From the NCBI RefSeq assembly GCF_004801405.1, contig NZ_SSOB01000009.1:124001-188000 (forward strand): a stretch of DNA of 64,000 nt, read 5' to 3'. Positions 46,721-55,550 of the stretch are shown one piece after another; position 1 is the stretch's first letter, and each line of letters opens with the position of its first letter. The position numbers and the translations under genes are program-made. Below the pieces are notes generated by a model. The model saw nothing but the letters and a program-made list of their open reading frames with translations, did no database searches and had not been told where the DNA came from. Source of the stretch: Cohnella fermenti. Its GTDB lineage: Bacteria; Bacillota; Bacilli; Paenibacillales; Paenibacillaceae.

Positions 46721-48058
46721 TTAACCGATCCGCGCAAGCAGGCGCTTCAGCGAAAGATCCGCTTCCTTCAGCACGTTCGCCCGGTCGATCGTCTGCACTC
46801 TTTTCCCCGCCATAACGACTTGCCCGTCGATCAGAACCGTGTCGACATCGCCGCGCGTCGCCGCATAGACCACTCGGGAGAACAGATCGGCATCGTACGA
46901 AGGATACACATGGAAGTCCTCCAGGTCGAGCAATTGAAGATCGGCCAGCTTGCCGACCTCAACGCTGCCGATCTCGTTCTCGAGCCCAAGCACCTCGGCC
47001 CCGCCCATTGTCGCCATCCGCAGCACCTTCCTTGCATCCATCACCGTCGGCCCGTGCCGCACCTTCTGGATAAATGCGGTCAACCGCATCTCCTGGTACA
47101 TGTCGAGGTTGTTGTTGCACGGAGCGCCGTCCGCGCCGATGCCGACCGGAATGCCCCTCGCGAGCAGATCCGGAATGTCCGCCACTCCCGACGCCAGCTT
47201 CATGTTCGAGCCGGGACAATGCGTCACCTTGACGCCGCGTTCCCGGATGATCCGCTTCTCCTCTTCGCTCAGCCAGATGCTGTGGGCAAGAATCAGATTC
47301 GGCTGCGCAAGCCCGATATGATCGAGATAGACGACATTGCGTTTCCCCCGCTCCGCTTCGACAATCGCAATCTCATCCCGGTTCTCGGACGCATGGGTAT
47401 GCACCCGAACCCCGTACTGTGCGGACAGATCGCGAACCCCGACGAGCAGCTCTTCCGTGCAGGAGACGACGAATCGCGGGCAGAACGCGTAATGAATGCG
47501 GCCGTTTGCCGCGCCGTTCCACTTCTCCAGCAGATCGACACTCTCCCGAAGCGACCGCTCCGTCTGCTCTTGAAGCGGCAGCGGAACCTCGGTTCCGTGA
47601 TCCATCATCACCTTGCCGGAGATGGCCCGCAGCCCGCTGCTCTCGATTGCCCGGAACGCCGCATCCGTATAATGAACGGTCTCCATGTCCAGAATCGTTG
47701 TCGTGCCGCTGCGAATGAGCTCGCCGATGCCGAGCAGCGCCGAATAATAGACGGAGTCCTCCGAATGCGCCGCTTCCATCGGCCAGATTTTGTCGCGGAG
47801 CCAGTCGATGAGCGCCAGATCGTCCGCACGGCCGCGGAACAGCGTCTGGCACAGATGAATGTGTGTCTGGACGAAGCCCGGAAGCAGCACCTTGCCGCCC
47901 GCGTCGATCACTTCGGTCTCGCCCGGGACGATGTCCGCCCCCAGGTCCCCGCCCACCTTCGCGATGCGATTGCCTTCGATCAGAAGGTCGCCCGTCACGA
48001 TATCGTTGCTCCCGTTCATCGTCAGAATGACGGCATTGCGAATAAGCTTATCGGCCAT
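46721..48058 (-). CDS. SsnA/MtaD-like amidohydrolase (purine-type deaminase)
   Basis: A 445-residue metal-dependent deaminase of the amidohydrolase superfamily: HxH in FVQTHIHLCQTLFRG (about residue 64), then RVHTHASEN, LAHSIWL, and the aspartate of IGADGAPCNN. It is most like the adenosine/S-adenosylhomocysteine/5'-deoxyadenosine deaminase group. Guanine deaminase of the GuaD amidohydrolase type is the alternative. It lies between pucA and pucR, so a purine base or nucleoside is the likely substrate. I cannot decide which. Confidence 0.85.
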   Translation of the reverse strand: MADKLIRNAVILTMNGSNDIVTGDLLIEGNRIAKVGGDLGADIVPGETEVIDAGGKVLLPGFVQTHIHLCQTLFRGRADDLALIDWLRDKIWPMEAAHSEDSVYYSALLGIGELIRSGTTTILDMETVHYTDAAFRAIESSGLRAISGKVMMDHGTEVPLPLQEQTERSLRESVDLLEKWNGAANGRIHYAFCPRFVVSCTEELLVGVRDLSAQYGVRVHTHASENRDEIAIVEAERGKRNVVYLDHIGLAQPNLILAHSIWLSEEEKRIIRERGVKVTHCPGSNMKLASGVADIPDLLARGIPVGIGADGAPCNNNLDMYQEMRLTAFIQKVRHGPTVMDARKVLRMATMGGAEVLGLENEIGSVEVGKLADLQLLDLEDFHVYPSYDADLFSRVVYAATRGDVDTVLIDGQVVMAGKRVQTIDRANVLKEADLSLKRLLARIG

Positions 48059-48164
48059 AATCGGCGCACCTCCGATGACTTCCCTCTTTGAATTCCTTCT
48101 TTATATAGAAGAGACTCTTCCAAGATCAATCTCTCCCAGAGAACAATCCGCCCTGCCCGCCAAG

Positions 48165-49769
48165 TCAGAGCCGGACGGACGTCGCGTAGTCCTCTCTTCC
48201 GAGAACCTTGCGGAACAGGAACACGAGCTTGAGGCGGAGCAGATCGTTGATTCGTTTGAAGTCGACGTCAAGCAGCTCGCCAAGCTTCTCGATCCGGTAC
48301 GTCGCCGTATTCCGATGAATAAACAGCTTCTTCGCCGTCTCGTTCATCTGGCCGTCGTTGTCGAGATACGTCTCGAGCGTCCGCATCATCTCCTGCACGT
48401 ATTCCGGGTCCTTGCCCATAAGACCTCCGAGCCAGCGATCGCAATACATCTGCATCCGCTCGCGGGAGACGTGCTCGAACAGGAACGCCAGATCGAGCGT
48501 CTCGTAACGGACGAAGCGATCGCCGACTCCCCACTCGTCCGCAAGGCGAAGCGTCTCGAGACATTCGCCCCATGATTCCGTCAATTGCTCGGCCTTGCGC
48601 TTCCTGCCGCTGATCGCGATTCTCGCCTCGCCCAACGCTTCCAGCTTGCGCCCCGCCAAGCAGGAGCTCAGCGCCGCCTCGATCGCGGCGCCGTCTTCTT
48701 CGGCCTTGTTCGGGAACAAGGAGAACAACCCCTCATCCACAACCATATGCAGGCCTCCAAGCTCCTGCAGCTTGGAATGGCTGAGCACTTCGGTCTTCAA
48801 CGCCTCGAAGCCGATCGGGCGCTCCCCTCCCGCAAGCTTCGGATAGTCGATCAGCACCCCCAGATAAGGCTGCTCGACAAGGTCGATCTCCCACTTCCCG
48901 GCATATTCCTTCACCGTCTCGATCGCCAGCCCATTTTTTAGATGCCGCCTGATCAGCAGACCGAGATCCTTCTGCACGGACAGCTCGAAGTAATCCTCGT
49001 AATTGAAGTTCAGATGATAAGAGAGAAGCTCGGACGCCTGCGAGTACAGACTCTCCTCAATCGCAGACAGAATAACCCGCGGGGTAAAAAAAAGCACAAA
49101 GCCCGTACACTGCCCCTGCTTCAGGAGGGGAACGCGGAACGCCTGCCACGATTTGTTCTTCACCCAACTGTGGTGCTGATGCCATGGCCACTGGAACAGC
49201 AGCTCCTCGTCCGGGATCGCCGACGAATTGTACACCATCTGCCCCCGCGAGCCGATGATCGCGAGCGGTTCCCCGACAATCTCGGCGACGGAATCGAACA
49301 ACTGCCGAATGTGATCGGGCTGCAAGGCGATGCGCATCAGCCGCACCTGCTTGTCGAGCACCTCCTGCAGGATGCCGGTGCTTCGCTTCATGTCTTCGTT
49401 GAACAGCCCGTTCATCTGATCCGAGAATGTGAATTGGAACGGCAATTCAATGAGCGGGAACCCAAGCTCATCCGCACGAGAGATCAGCGCCTCTGGAATC
49501 GCGTTCCAGAATCGTCCCAGCTTGATGCCGAAGCCCGAAGCCCCGCACTTGTCGAGCTTGTCGAGCAGATCGGCCGCCGCCTCCGGTTCGTCCTTGATCA
49601 GATAGGCGGTCGTGAACAGCATCTCGCCTTCCTTGATCCAATCTGTGATGTCCGGCGCATCCATGACATTGACCGACCTTACGATGCGATTGCCTCCCGA
49701 CTTCCCCGCGACCAGCTTCGCTTCGGACAACGGATAAACGGATAATGCCTGCTCGACGGTAAGATGCAT
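48165..49769 (-). CDS. pucR: Purine catabolism regulator PucR
   Basis: A 534-residue regulator. The N-terminal PucR domain (about residues 1-125; LTVEQALSVYPLSEAKLVAG, IKEGEMLFTTAYL) senses the pathway inducer (allantoin-type in Bacillus). A GAF-like middle follows, then the C-terminal PucR HTH_30 domain (DNDGQMNETAKKLFIHRNTA, about residues 470-495). Two copies of the shared TGTYA-N7-TWACA motif flank its promoter, which fits autoregulation. It heads a transcript with the deaminase, pucA and pucB. Confidence 0.93.
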   Translation of the reverse strand: MHLTVEQALSVYPLSEAKLVAGKSGGNRIVRSVNVMDAPDITDWIKEGEMLFTTAYLIKDEPEAAADLLDKLDKCGASGFGIKLGRFWNAIPEALISRADELGFPLIELPFQFTFSDQMNGLFNEDMKRSTGILQEVLDKQVRLMRIALQPDHIRQLFDSVAEIVGEPLAIIGSRGQMVYNSSAIPDEELLFQWPWHQHHSWVKNKSWQAFRVPLLKQGQCTGFVLFFTPRVILSAIEESLYSQASELLSYHLNFNYEDYFELSVQKDLGLLIRRHLKNGLAIETVKEYAGKWEIDLVEQPYLGVLIDYPKLAGGERPIGFEALKTEVLSHSKLQELGGLHMVVDEGLFSLFPNKAEEDGAAIEAALSSCLAGRKLEALGEARIAISGRKRKAEQLTESWGECLETLRLADEWGVGDRFVRYETLDLAFLFEHVSRERMQMYCDRWLGGLMGKDPEYVQEMMRTLETYLDNDGQMNETAKKLFIHRNTATYRIEKLGELLDVDFKRINDLLRLKLVFLFRKVLGREDYATSVRL

Positions 49770-49821
49770 AGATAGCCCTCCCCAGGAATGTAACGAGATT
49801 GCCGCTTGCCCATTCCGTTCA

Positions 49822-49838
49822 TGTTAATTTAAATAACA
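49822..49838. promoter_or_regulatory. Candidate PucR operator, site 2
   Basis: TGTTA-ATTTAAA-TAACA. The arms are exactly complementary. It overlaps the -10 of the pucR promoter and is 52 bp (about five helical turns) from site 3. Confidence 0.6.
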
Positions 49839-49866
49839 TTTTAGAGGGATATCGCTATATTATCAA
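49838..49866 (-). promoter_or_regulatory. SigA-type promoter of the pucR transcript
   Basis: On the minus strand TTGATA (49861-49866), a 17-bp spacer and TAAAAT (49838-49843), about 70 bp before pucR. Confidence 0.75.
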
Positions 49867-49873
49867 GCTTTTA

Positions 49874-49890
49874 TGTCAGTTTATATAACA
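49874..49890. promoter_or_regulatory. Candidate PucR operator, site 3
   Basis: TGTCA-GTTTATA-TAACA, directly upstream of the pucR -35, in the position of an activator site. It is almost identical to the site at 60193. Confidence 0.6.
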
Positions 49891-49992
49891 TAAATTCTAA
49901 TTTATTTTGTGAGAACACCTCAAAACAACCGGCTATTCGTCTTGAGATCCGCCCGTTTTTTGGATATTTTACATCAAATGTTTCTTTTGCCC

Positions 49993-51258
49993 TTACCCTT
50001 GAATCCGCCGCCCGCCCTTCCACACGATCCGCTCCCGCGGCCGATCATAGACGACATCGAGAATGCCGTCCGCCTTCACAAGCACGAGATCGGCCGGCTC
50101 GCCTTCCTCCAGCCCCTTCGTCCCGCGGGAACCGAGCGCCTCGGCCGCCCTCGACGTGCACATCTCCGCCAGCAGCCGCGCCTCCCGCGCCGACCCCATG
50201 TGGGCCGTCTGGCCGAGCAGCAGCGCGATATCGAGCGGGTCGCCCGTTCCGAACGGCGTGAACGCATTGCGCACGTTGTTCGAGCCGAAGACGACGTTCA
50301 CTCCGGCATCGAGCAGCAGCTTCACCGGGGTCAATCCCCTGCGCACCCGGTACGCGTCCTGCCGGCCGTTCAGATACAAGTCCGTCGCAGGCAGCGTCAT
50401 CGCGTGAATGCCGGCTTCCGCCATCCCCGCCGCGATTCGCCTGGCCGTGTCCGGCTCCGCCGAGCCGAGCGAGGTCAGATGGCCGACCGCCACCTTGCCC
50501 TGCAGGCCGAACTTCTTCGTAAGCTCGATGACATCCGCGATCGCAAGCTGCTCGGGATCGTCCGAGAAGTCGAGATGAAGATCGACCGGCAGGCCGAAGC
50601 TCTCCGCCAAGCGGAACACGTAGTCCAGATGCTCCAGGGAATCCCGGTCATTGTACGGAACCCCGCCGATCGCGTCCGCTCCCGCGCGGGCGGCCTCCTC
50701 CAGCAGCTCCGCCGTGCCCGGCTGCCAGAAGATCCCCTCCTGGGGAAAAGCGACCAACTGCAGCTCGATCCGCCCCGCGTATTCCTTCTTCAGCCCGGCG
50801 GCCGACTCCCAGCTCATGAGCCGGAGGATCGGATCGATCTCCACCTGCGTCCGCATTCGCGTTACGCCGAACCGGGAGGCCCGGTCAAGCAGGCGGCGCG
50901 AGCGGGCCCCGATGTCTTCGGGCGAGTAGCCGCCCTTCAGCGCCGCCGTCATCGCGATCGCTTCCTTCAGGTCGGCCGCCTCGCCGGGCATCCGCTCCGT
51001 CAGGAACGCCTTGTCCAGATGGATGTGGGTCTCGACCAGCCCGGGCAACGCAACATAACCGGATGCGTCGAACACCCGCTTCGCCTTCGGCGGCCCGCCG
51101 GAAGTGTCGGCCGAGTCGGCCAGGGCAGCTGGGCCGGCTACGCCGGGACGAGCGTCGGGGCGGACAAACTCGATTCGCCCCTCCCGAATTCCGATCTGGA
51201 CGATCTCGCCCGTCGCGGCGCTCCGGCAGCCTCGGAGCAGCCAATCCAATTCGTTCAT
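49993..51258 (-). CDS. CodA/AtzC-like amidohydrolase with altered metal aspartate
   Basis: A 421-residue amidohydrolase of the cytosine deaminase / N-isopropylammelide amidohydrolase group. HxH is in LVETHIHLDKAFL (about residue 78), the next His in VDLHLDFSDDPE and another in VGHLTSLG. Where CodA has the metal aspartate in GHDDVFDPW, this protein reads GSNNVRNAFTPFG, so the expected Asp is Asn by my alignment. The catalytic Glu position of CodA (HVDE) is also different (HLDF). I start at ATG 51258, 5 bp after the isomerase-like gene. The frame runs open to 51732 only as its shadow. It is the last gene of the operon. Confidence 0.8.
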   Translation of the reverse strand: MNELDWLLRGCRSAATGEIVQIGIREGRIEFVRPDARPGVAGPAALADSADTSGGPPKAKRVFDASGYVALPGLVETHIHLDKAFLTERMPGEAADLKEAIAMTAALKGGYSPEDIGARSRRLLDRASRFGVTRMRTQVEIDPILRLMSWESAAGLKKEYAGRIELQLVAFPQEGIFWQPGTAELLEEAARAGADAIGGVPYNDRDSLEHLDYVFRLAESFGLPVDLHLDFSDDPEQLAIADVIELTKKFGLQGKVAVGHLTSLGSAEPDTARRIAAGMAEAGIHAMTLPATDLYLNGRQDAYRVRRGLTPVKLLLDAGVNVVFGSNNVRNAFTPFGTGDPLDIALLLGQTAHMGSAREARLLAEMCTSRAAEALGSRGTKGLEEGEPADLVLVKADGILDVVYDRPRERIVWKGGRRIQG

Positions 51259-51263
51259 TGCGC

Positions 51264-51989
51264 TCACCTGCCCACAGAGAAGATCCGCCCCCAGCGCCCC
51301 GCGAGCGGAGAAGTGTCCAGCCCGAGCATTCGCAGCGACTCCCATGCCGTCACCGACACCGAATCGAGAATCGGAATGCCGTACTCCCACTCCTTCCTCG
51401 CGGCGAGTTCGGCGGCGTTCATGTTCGTGCATACGACAGCTACCGCGTCGGGGTTCGCCCGCCGTACCGCCATGTCGATCATCGCGGCGATCTCTCCCTC
51501 GGTCACGCCGGCGAACTGCTCGTTGACGGTCAGACCGAAGCCCAGCGAGGCGACGCATTCGATCCCGAAGCTCCGGCAGCCCTCCGCGATTTTCCCGTTT
51601 ACATCGTCGGTATAAGGCGTAACGAGCGCAAGGCGGCGCACGCCCAGCAGCTCGTAGCTCCGCTTCATCGCCAGCGCCGAGGTCGTCGCCCGAATGCCGG
51701 TCTGCCGCTCCATGCTCTCGCACAAGGCGCAATCATGCTCCAGCCCGAGCCAGCTTCCCGAGGTGCCGTTCCACACAAGCGCCTCCACCTTGGCATCCGC
51801 AAGCAGGTGCGCCGCCTCCAGCATCGGAGACGCGGCGAACTGGCCGTCCGAGCTCGCGTCCAGCGAGATCTGCGTCACGCGAATGCGCGAGAAGTGAGCC
51901 GTGACGCCGGGCAGCTCCTGCATAATCCGGCACGTCACCGGCTCAAGCACCGTATTGGACGACGGAGTCAGCATGCCGATCCGCGCCAT
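51264..51989 (-). CDS. Asp/Glu racemase superfamily: maleate isomerase / arylmalonate decarboxylase-like
   Basis: A 241-residue protein with the family start IGMLTPSSNTVLEP. Members use a pair of cysteines. Here the first position reads VWNGTSGSW (Gly where isomerases have Cys) while the second Cys is kept in VVCTNMNAAE. That Gly-plus-Cys arrangement is the one in arylmalonate decarboxylase. So it may decarboxylate or isomerise a small dicarboxylate made from a ring. ATG 51989 has GGAAGGG 9 nt upstream; GTG 51998 is possible and overlaps the RidA gene stop. Confidence 0.8.
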   Translation of the reverse strand: MARIGMLTPSSNTVLEPVTCRIMQELPGVTAHFSRIRVTQISLDASSDGQFAASPMLEAAHLLADAKVEALVWNGTSGSWLGLEHDCALCESMERQTGIRATTSALAMKRSYELLGVRRLALVTPYTDDVNGKIAEGCRSFGIECVASLGFGLTVNEQFAGVTEGEIAAMIDMAVRRANPDAVAVVCTNMNAAELAARKEWEYGIPILDSVSVTAWESLRMLGLDTSPLAGRWGRIFSVGR

Positions 51990-51994
51990 GCCGC

Positions 51995-53362
51995 TCACCC
52001 TTCCTGCGGATCGTACAGGACGAAGTCGGCCAGAATGCCGCAGCCCGGAACCCAGAGCTCGCGATTGACCTCGACGGCGGTCATGGCCGGGAAGTGGTCC
52101 GCGTCCGCGAACACTTCCTTCAAGGCGTCCATCGCTCCGGCATACAGATTCAGGTCCGTAAAGTAAAGCGTCCCCTTGACGATTCGCTTAAGCTCTACAC
52201 CCGCCGCATCCGCGATCCGCTTCGCCTTCTGCAGAATGTACGCCATCTGCTGGTAGCCCGCATTGCCGAAGTAAGGCAGCCCCGGCGTCGGCGCCGCCTC
52301 CCGCGCAAGCCCTGTCGCCGGATCGGTCGCCATCAGCCCGCTGAAGAAGATCAGGTCGTCCCCCCGCATCGCGGCCGGCTCCTTGCTCTTCGGCGCCCAG
52401 CCGCCGGCAACCGGCTTCTTCAGGTGCGCCGCCTCCGGCATCAGAAGCTCCATGCCGATCTCGACCAGACAGCCCTTCGCCCCGATCTCGACGCTCGGCA
52501 CAAGCGCGCGCGCCGGCGCCTTCAACGAGTCCGGGAACCACTTCGCCCACACATCCTCGAACGCGCAATAATCGGCCGGATCGCTCAGGTAGACGTACGC
52601 CTTGACCGCATTGTCGAGGCTTGTGCCCGCCGCTTCGGCCACCTTCTGCAGCCGGCCCAGAATGTAGTCGGTCTGCCTGCCGACCGCCTCGTCGCCCCAG
52701 AACAAGCCGCTCGCGCGGGCCTCGGGAGCAAGCGCGGTCAACTCGCCGCCATCCGCCGCCGAGCCCCAGTTGCCCTTCCAGTCGGACGCCAGATCGCCGG
52801 AGAGGAACAGCCAATGGTCCGAACGCACGCCTTCCGCGTGGCCGGCGGCCGGCTTCGCCACGTCCGGCGCGGACACCTTGACCGGCAAGCTGCCGTCCTT
52901 GCTCCAGCGAGCGGTGAAGTCAACCTCCACCTTCGCGCCTTCGACCAGATGGCCGCGAACGCCGATTCCCGTGCTCGGCGGGCTGACCGTCTGGAAGAAC
53001 TTCCCCTTCTCCTGTACATACCGCTTGTTGTTGACCGTCAGATCGCCCTTCTTGTACGACTCCGACTTCATGTCGGCCGCATACCATTGATTAACGCGAA
53101 CAACCTGCTTCGGGTCGAGCCCCGCCGCTTCCGCGATCGAGCCGACGCGGCCGTAGAGCGCGGCCGCCTGCTTGCCGATGGCGTTCGAATAATGCGGGAA
53201 CGCCGCCGGCACAACCGCTTCCGGCGCCAGGCCGGAGACGAGGTCGGACGCCGATTGGCCCGAGAAGAACAGCCAATCGCCCGCCCGAACGGCAGGAGAA
53301 TAAGGAATGGCCGGCTGCGGCATTCCTTCCGGCCGGATGACTTGGATTTTCGTATCGCTCAT
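51995..53362 (-). CDS. Triple RidA (YjgF/YER057c) domain protein
   Basis: A 455-residue protein made of three RidA-like domains (about 1-150, 160-310 and 325-450). Each repeats the pattern of a GDWLFFSGQ/DHWLFLSGD/DDLIFFSG strand and a RVGSIAEAAG/RLQKVAEAAG/KAKRIADAAG helix. RidA proteins are about 130 residues and hydrolyse reactive enamines or imines. Relatives in catabolic operons act on aminoacrylate-like or ureido intermediates. Three tandem copies in one chain could mimic the RidA trimer. AGGTGT precedes the ATG. It sits between the hydrolase and the isomerase-like gene. Confidence 0.85.
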   Translation of the reverse strand: MSDTKIQVIRPEGMPQPAIPYSPAVRAGDWLFFSGQSASDLVSGLAPEAVVPAAFPHYSNAIGKQAAALYGRVGSIAEAAGLDPKQVVRVNQWYAADMKSESYKKGDLTVNNKRYVQEKGKFFQTVSPPSTGIGVRGHLVEGAKVEVDFTARWSKDGSLPVKVSAPDVAKPAAGHAEGVRSDHWLFLSGDLASDWKGNWGSAADGGELTALAPEARASGLFWGDEAVGRQTDYILGRLQKVAEAAGTSLDNAVKAYVYLSDPADYCAFEDVWAKWFPDSLKAPARALVPSVEIGAKGCLVEIGMELLMPEAAHLKKPVAGGWAPKSKEPAAMRGDDLIFFSGLMATDPATGLAREAAPTPGLPYFGNAGYQQMAYILQKAKRIADAAGVELKRIVKGTLYFTDLNLYAGAMDALKEVFADADHFPAMTAVEVNRELWVPGCGILADFVLYDPQEG

Positions 53363-53397
53363 GAATGAGACACCTCCGGATGCTTGCTGTAGTTAAA

Positions 53398-54267
53398 TCA
53401 GGATAAGGTCGCCAGATAACGGATCAACTCTTCGGTCAGCCGCTCCGGTGCGAGCTTGTGAACCTCATGCCCGACATCCTCGTAGCGGACGACGCCGACC
53501 CCGGGATTCATCGCCTTCAGCTCATCTTCCGCCTCCTGCGGAATAAGCGGCGAAGCGCCCGCCGCGATCAGAAGCGCGGGAATCTTAAGCATGCGATAGT
53601 AGGCATGGAACGGATCGCGGTTCATCGCTTCGTACGAGCCGACAATCGCCGCTTCGGAGCACTCTCTCAGCTCCTTGGCCTTGCGCTCGTAGTCGAAGCC
53701 CGGCGCGGTATAGTAGGAGCGGAAGCGGGCCATATCGCCCGCCTCCAGCGCCCGCTTCGGCTCCAGGAACCGGCCGATCGGCATTGGGAACGGCGGTCGG
53801 CCGGGGCCGGAGAGCGGCGGATCGATCAGCACGACGGCGCCGAGCAGGTCCGGATAGAGCGCCGCGAACGAACAGGCCGCGCGGCCTCCCATCGAATGGC
53901 CGACGAGCACCGGCTTCTCCGCATGACCGGAGAAGCCGTTCCAGACGGCGAGCAGGTCCAGCGCGTAATCGAGCGCGCCGTAGCCCTTCTCCGGCTTGTC
54001 GGAACCGCCGCGCCCCCTCAGATCAAGCGCATAAGCGCCATATTCGGCGGGCAGCCCTCGCATAATCGGCACGAACGCCTCGGCATTCTCCGTGATGCCG
54101 TGGATAAACAGGACAGGCCGGCCTTGCTCATGACCGGAGGCAAGCAGGCGCAGCTTGCCCGCCGGCCCCGTCACCGTCAGCTCGCGAATGCCCCGCGCCC
54201 CGTTCGCCGCCTCGTCTCGAACGCCTTCTCCCCCAGCCGCGCTCCAGACCCCCTCCATCCGGCTCAC
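53398..54267 (-). CDS. Alpha/beta hydrolase, NicD-like
   Basis: A 289-residue alpha/beta hydrolase: oxyanion LFIHGITENAEAF, nucleophile elbow VGHSMGGRAA (Ser), and the C-terminal histidine in YEDVGHEVH. The stretch VLIDPPLSGPGRPPFP resembles, from memory, N-formylmaleamate deformylase (NicD) of nicotinate degradation. It starts with GTG 54267, overlapping the Rieske gene stop by 4 bp; ATG 54258 is an alternative. Its place next to a maleate-isomerase-like gene supports a ring-cleavage product such as a maleamate-type amide as substrate. This is an inference. Confidence 0.75.
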   Translation of the reverse strand: MSRMEGVWSAAGGEGVRDEAANGARGIRELTVTGPAGKLRLLASGHEQGRPVLFIHGITENAEAFVPIMRGLPAEYGAYALDLRGRGGSDKPEKGYGALDYALDLLAVWNGFSGHAEKPVLVGHSMGGRAACSFAALYPDLLGAVVLIDPPLSGPGRPPFPMPIGRFLEPKRALEAGDMARFRSYYTAPGFDYERKAKELRECSEAAIVGSYEAMNRDPFHAYYRMLKIPALLIAAGASPLIPQEAEDELKAMNPGVGVVRYEDVGHEVHKLAPERLTEELIRYLATLS

Positions 54268-55484
54268 GCCTTCTCCGCCGGCACGGCGAAGTCGGGCTTA
54301 TAGCCGAATTGCTCCGCGTACCTGAAGTACCGCTTCGCCAGCCACTTGTTGAGCTGCGGCAGCGTTCGCTCGAGCGCCGCATAACGCCCGCGGCGGGATA
54401 ATTGGGACTTCAGTCCCTTCTGCAGCGAGGCGTTCGCCGCAAGATCCTGCTCGTTGATCTCCTGGATGCTGTCGTTCGCTTGCTTGTAGCGCTCCTCGAA
54501 GTCCGGCAGCGCCACCGTCTCCGGCGGATACATCAGACCGGAACGGAAGAAGATCTTGCCCGGACCCTGAGGAAGAATAATATTCCAGAACACCTGGTCC
54601 GGCATCAGACCGAGCGTGAGCATCGGCGGCACCGACGCGATCGTCATCTTCTGGCGCTGCTCGGGCGTCAGCGTCGAGATCGGCGGGAAGTTCGCCGTCA
54701 TGTCCGGCGAGAAGCCTGCGTCCATATGCGTGAAGCCGGTCGGGTGCATAATCTGCCCGTCGTCCTCGTCGAAGTCGACGAAGCCGGCAAGCTGACTCGG
54801 CGCGAAGTCGTGCGGCCCCTTGTGCAGATAGTTCGTATGGTACGGCTCGAGCGACGACTCGATCATGATTTTCCAATTCCACTCGCAGTTGTCGATATCG
54901 ACGAACGGCATGGACACGAGCTCGTTCAGCCGGTAGTTCTTCATCTCCTCGTCGAGCTTCGTCAGCGTCGGCGCAAGCGGCTCGGCGTTCTCGTCGAAGT
55001 TGACGAAGATAAAGCCGTTCCAGATCTCCGTCTTCAGATGCGGGAGGCTGTGGTCGTGGCGCAGAATGTCGAACGGTTCGATCCGGATCATCTCCGGCGC
55101 GGAGACGAGTTCGCCGTCCAGACCGTACGTCCACCAGTGCAGCGGACAGCGGAAGTTCTTGCAATTGCCGGAGCCTTCGGCGACGAGATGGCCGCGGTGC
55201 TGGCACACCGCCGAGATGACGTGAATCTCCCCCTTCTTGTCGCGGGTGACGAGCAGCGGGTCGTCATGGATCGCAATCGAATAGTAGTCTCCGGGATTCG
55301 GCACTTGCTCCTGACGCCCGACGCACAGCCAGCTCTTGCCGTATATCGCCTGCTTCTCGAACTCGAAGAACTCCTCTGCGATATAAACCTCAGGCGGCAT
55401 GGAGCGCGCCTCCTTCGATTCGATCAGAGAAGGGCCCAGGTCATCCAATATGGAAAATACGGTTGCAGACGGTTTATAGGACAT
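54264..55484 (-). CDS. Rieske non-heme iron oxygenase, catalytic subunit
   Basis: A 406-residue aromatic-ring-hydroxylating-type oxygenase. The Rieske [2Fe-2S] ligands are in VCQHRGHLV (Cys, His) and FRCPLHWWTY (Cys, His). The mononuclear iron site is in IESSLEPYHTNYLH (two His). It is closer to the single-component amine/betaine demethylase type than to dioxygenases with a beta subunit. No reductase, ferredoxin or beta subunit is encoded in the window. It could hydroxylate or N-dealkylate a nitrogen ring. GGAGGAATC precedes the ATG. Confidence 0.85.
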   Translation of the reverse strand: MSYKPSATVFSILDDLGPSLIESKEARSMPPEVYIAEEFFEFEKQAIYGKSWLCVGRQEQVPNPGDYYSIAIHDDPLLVTRDKKGEIHVISAVCQHRGHLVAEGSGNCKNFRCPLHWWTYGLDGELVSAPEMIRIEPFDILRHDHSLPHLKTEIWNGFIFVNFDENAEPLAPTLTKLDEEMKNYRLNELVSMPFVDIDNCEWNWKIMIESSLEPYHTNYLHKGPHDFAPSQLAGFVDFDEDDGQIMHPTGFTHMDAGFSPDMTANFPPISTLTPEQRQKMTIASVPPMLTLGLMPDQVFWNIILPQGPGKIFFRSGLMYPPETVALPDFEERYKQANDSIQEINEQDLAANASLQKGLKSQLSRRGRYAALERTLPQLNKWLAKRYFRYAEQFGYKPDFAVPAEKA

Positions 55485-55550
55485 GAGAGATTCCTCCTTC
55501 GTTATGGTTGAGTGTTCTGCGATGCTTGCTCTGCGGCCGGCCGCTCGGCC

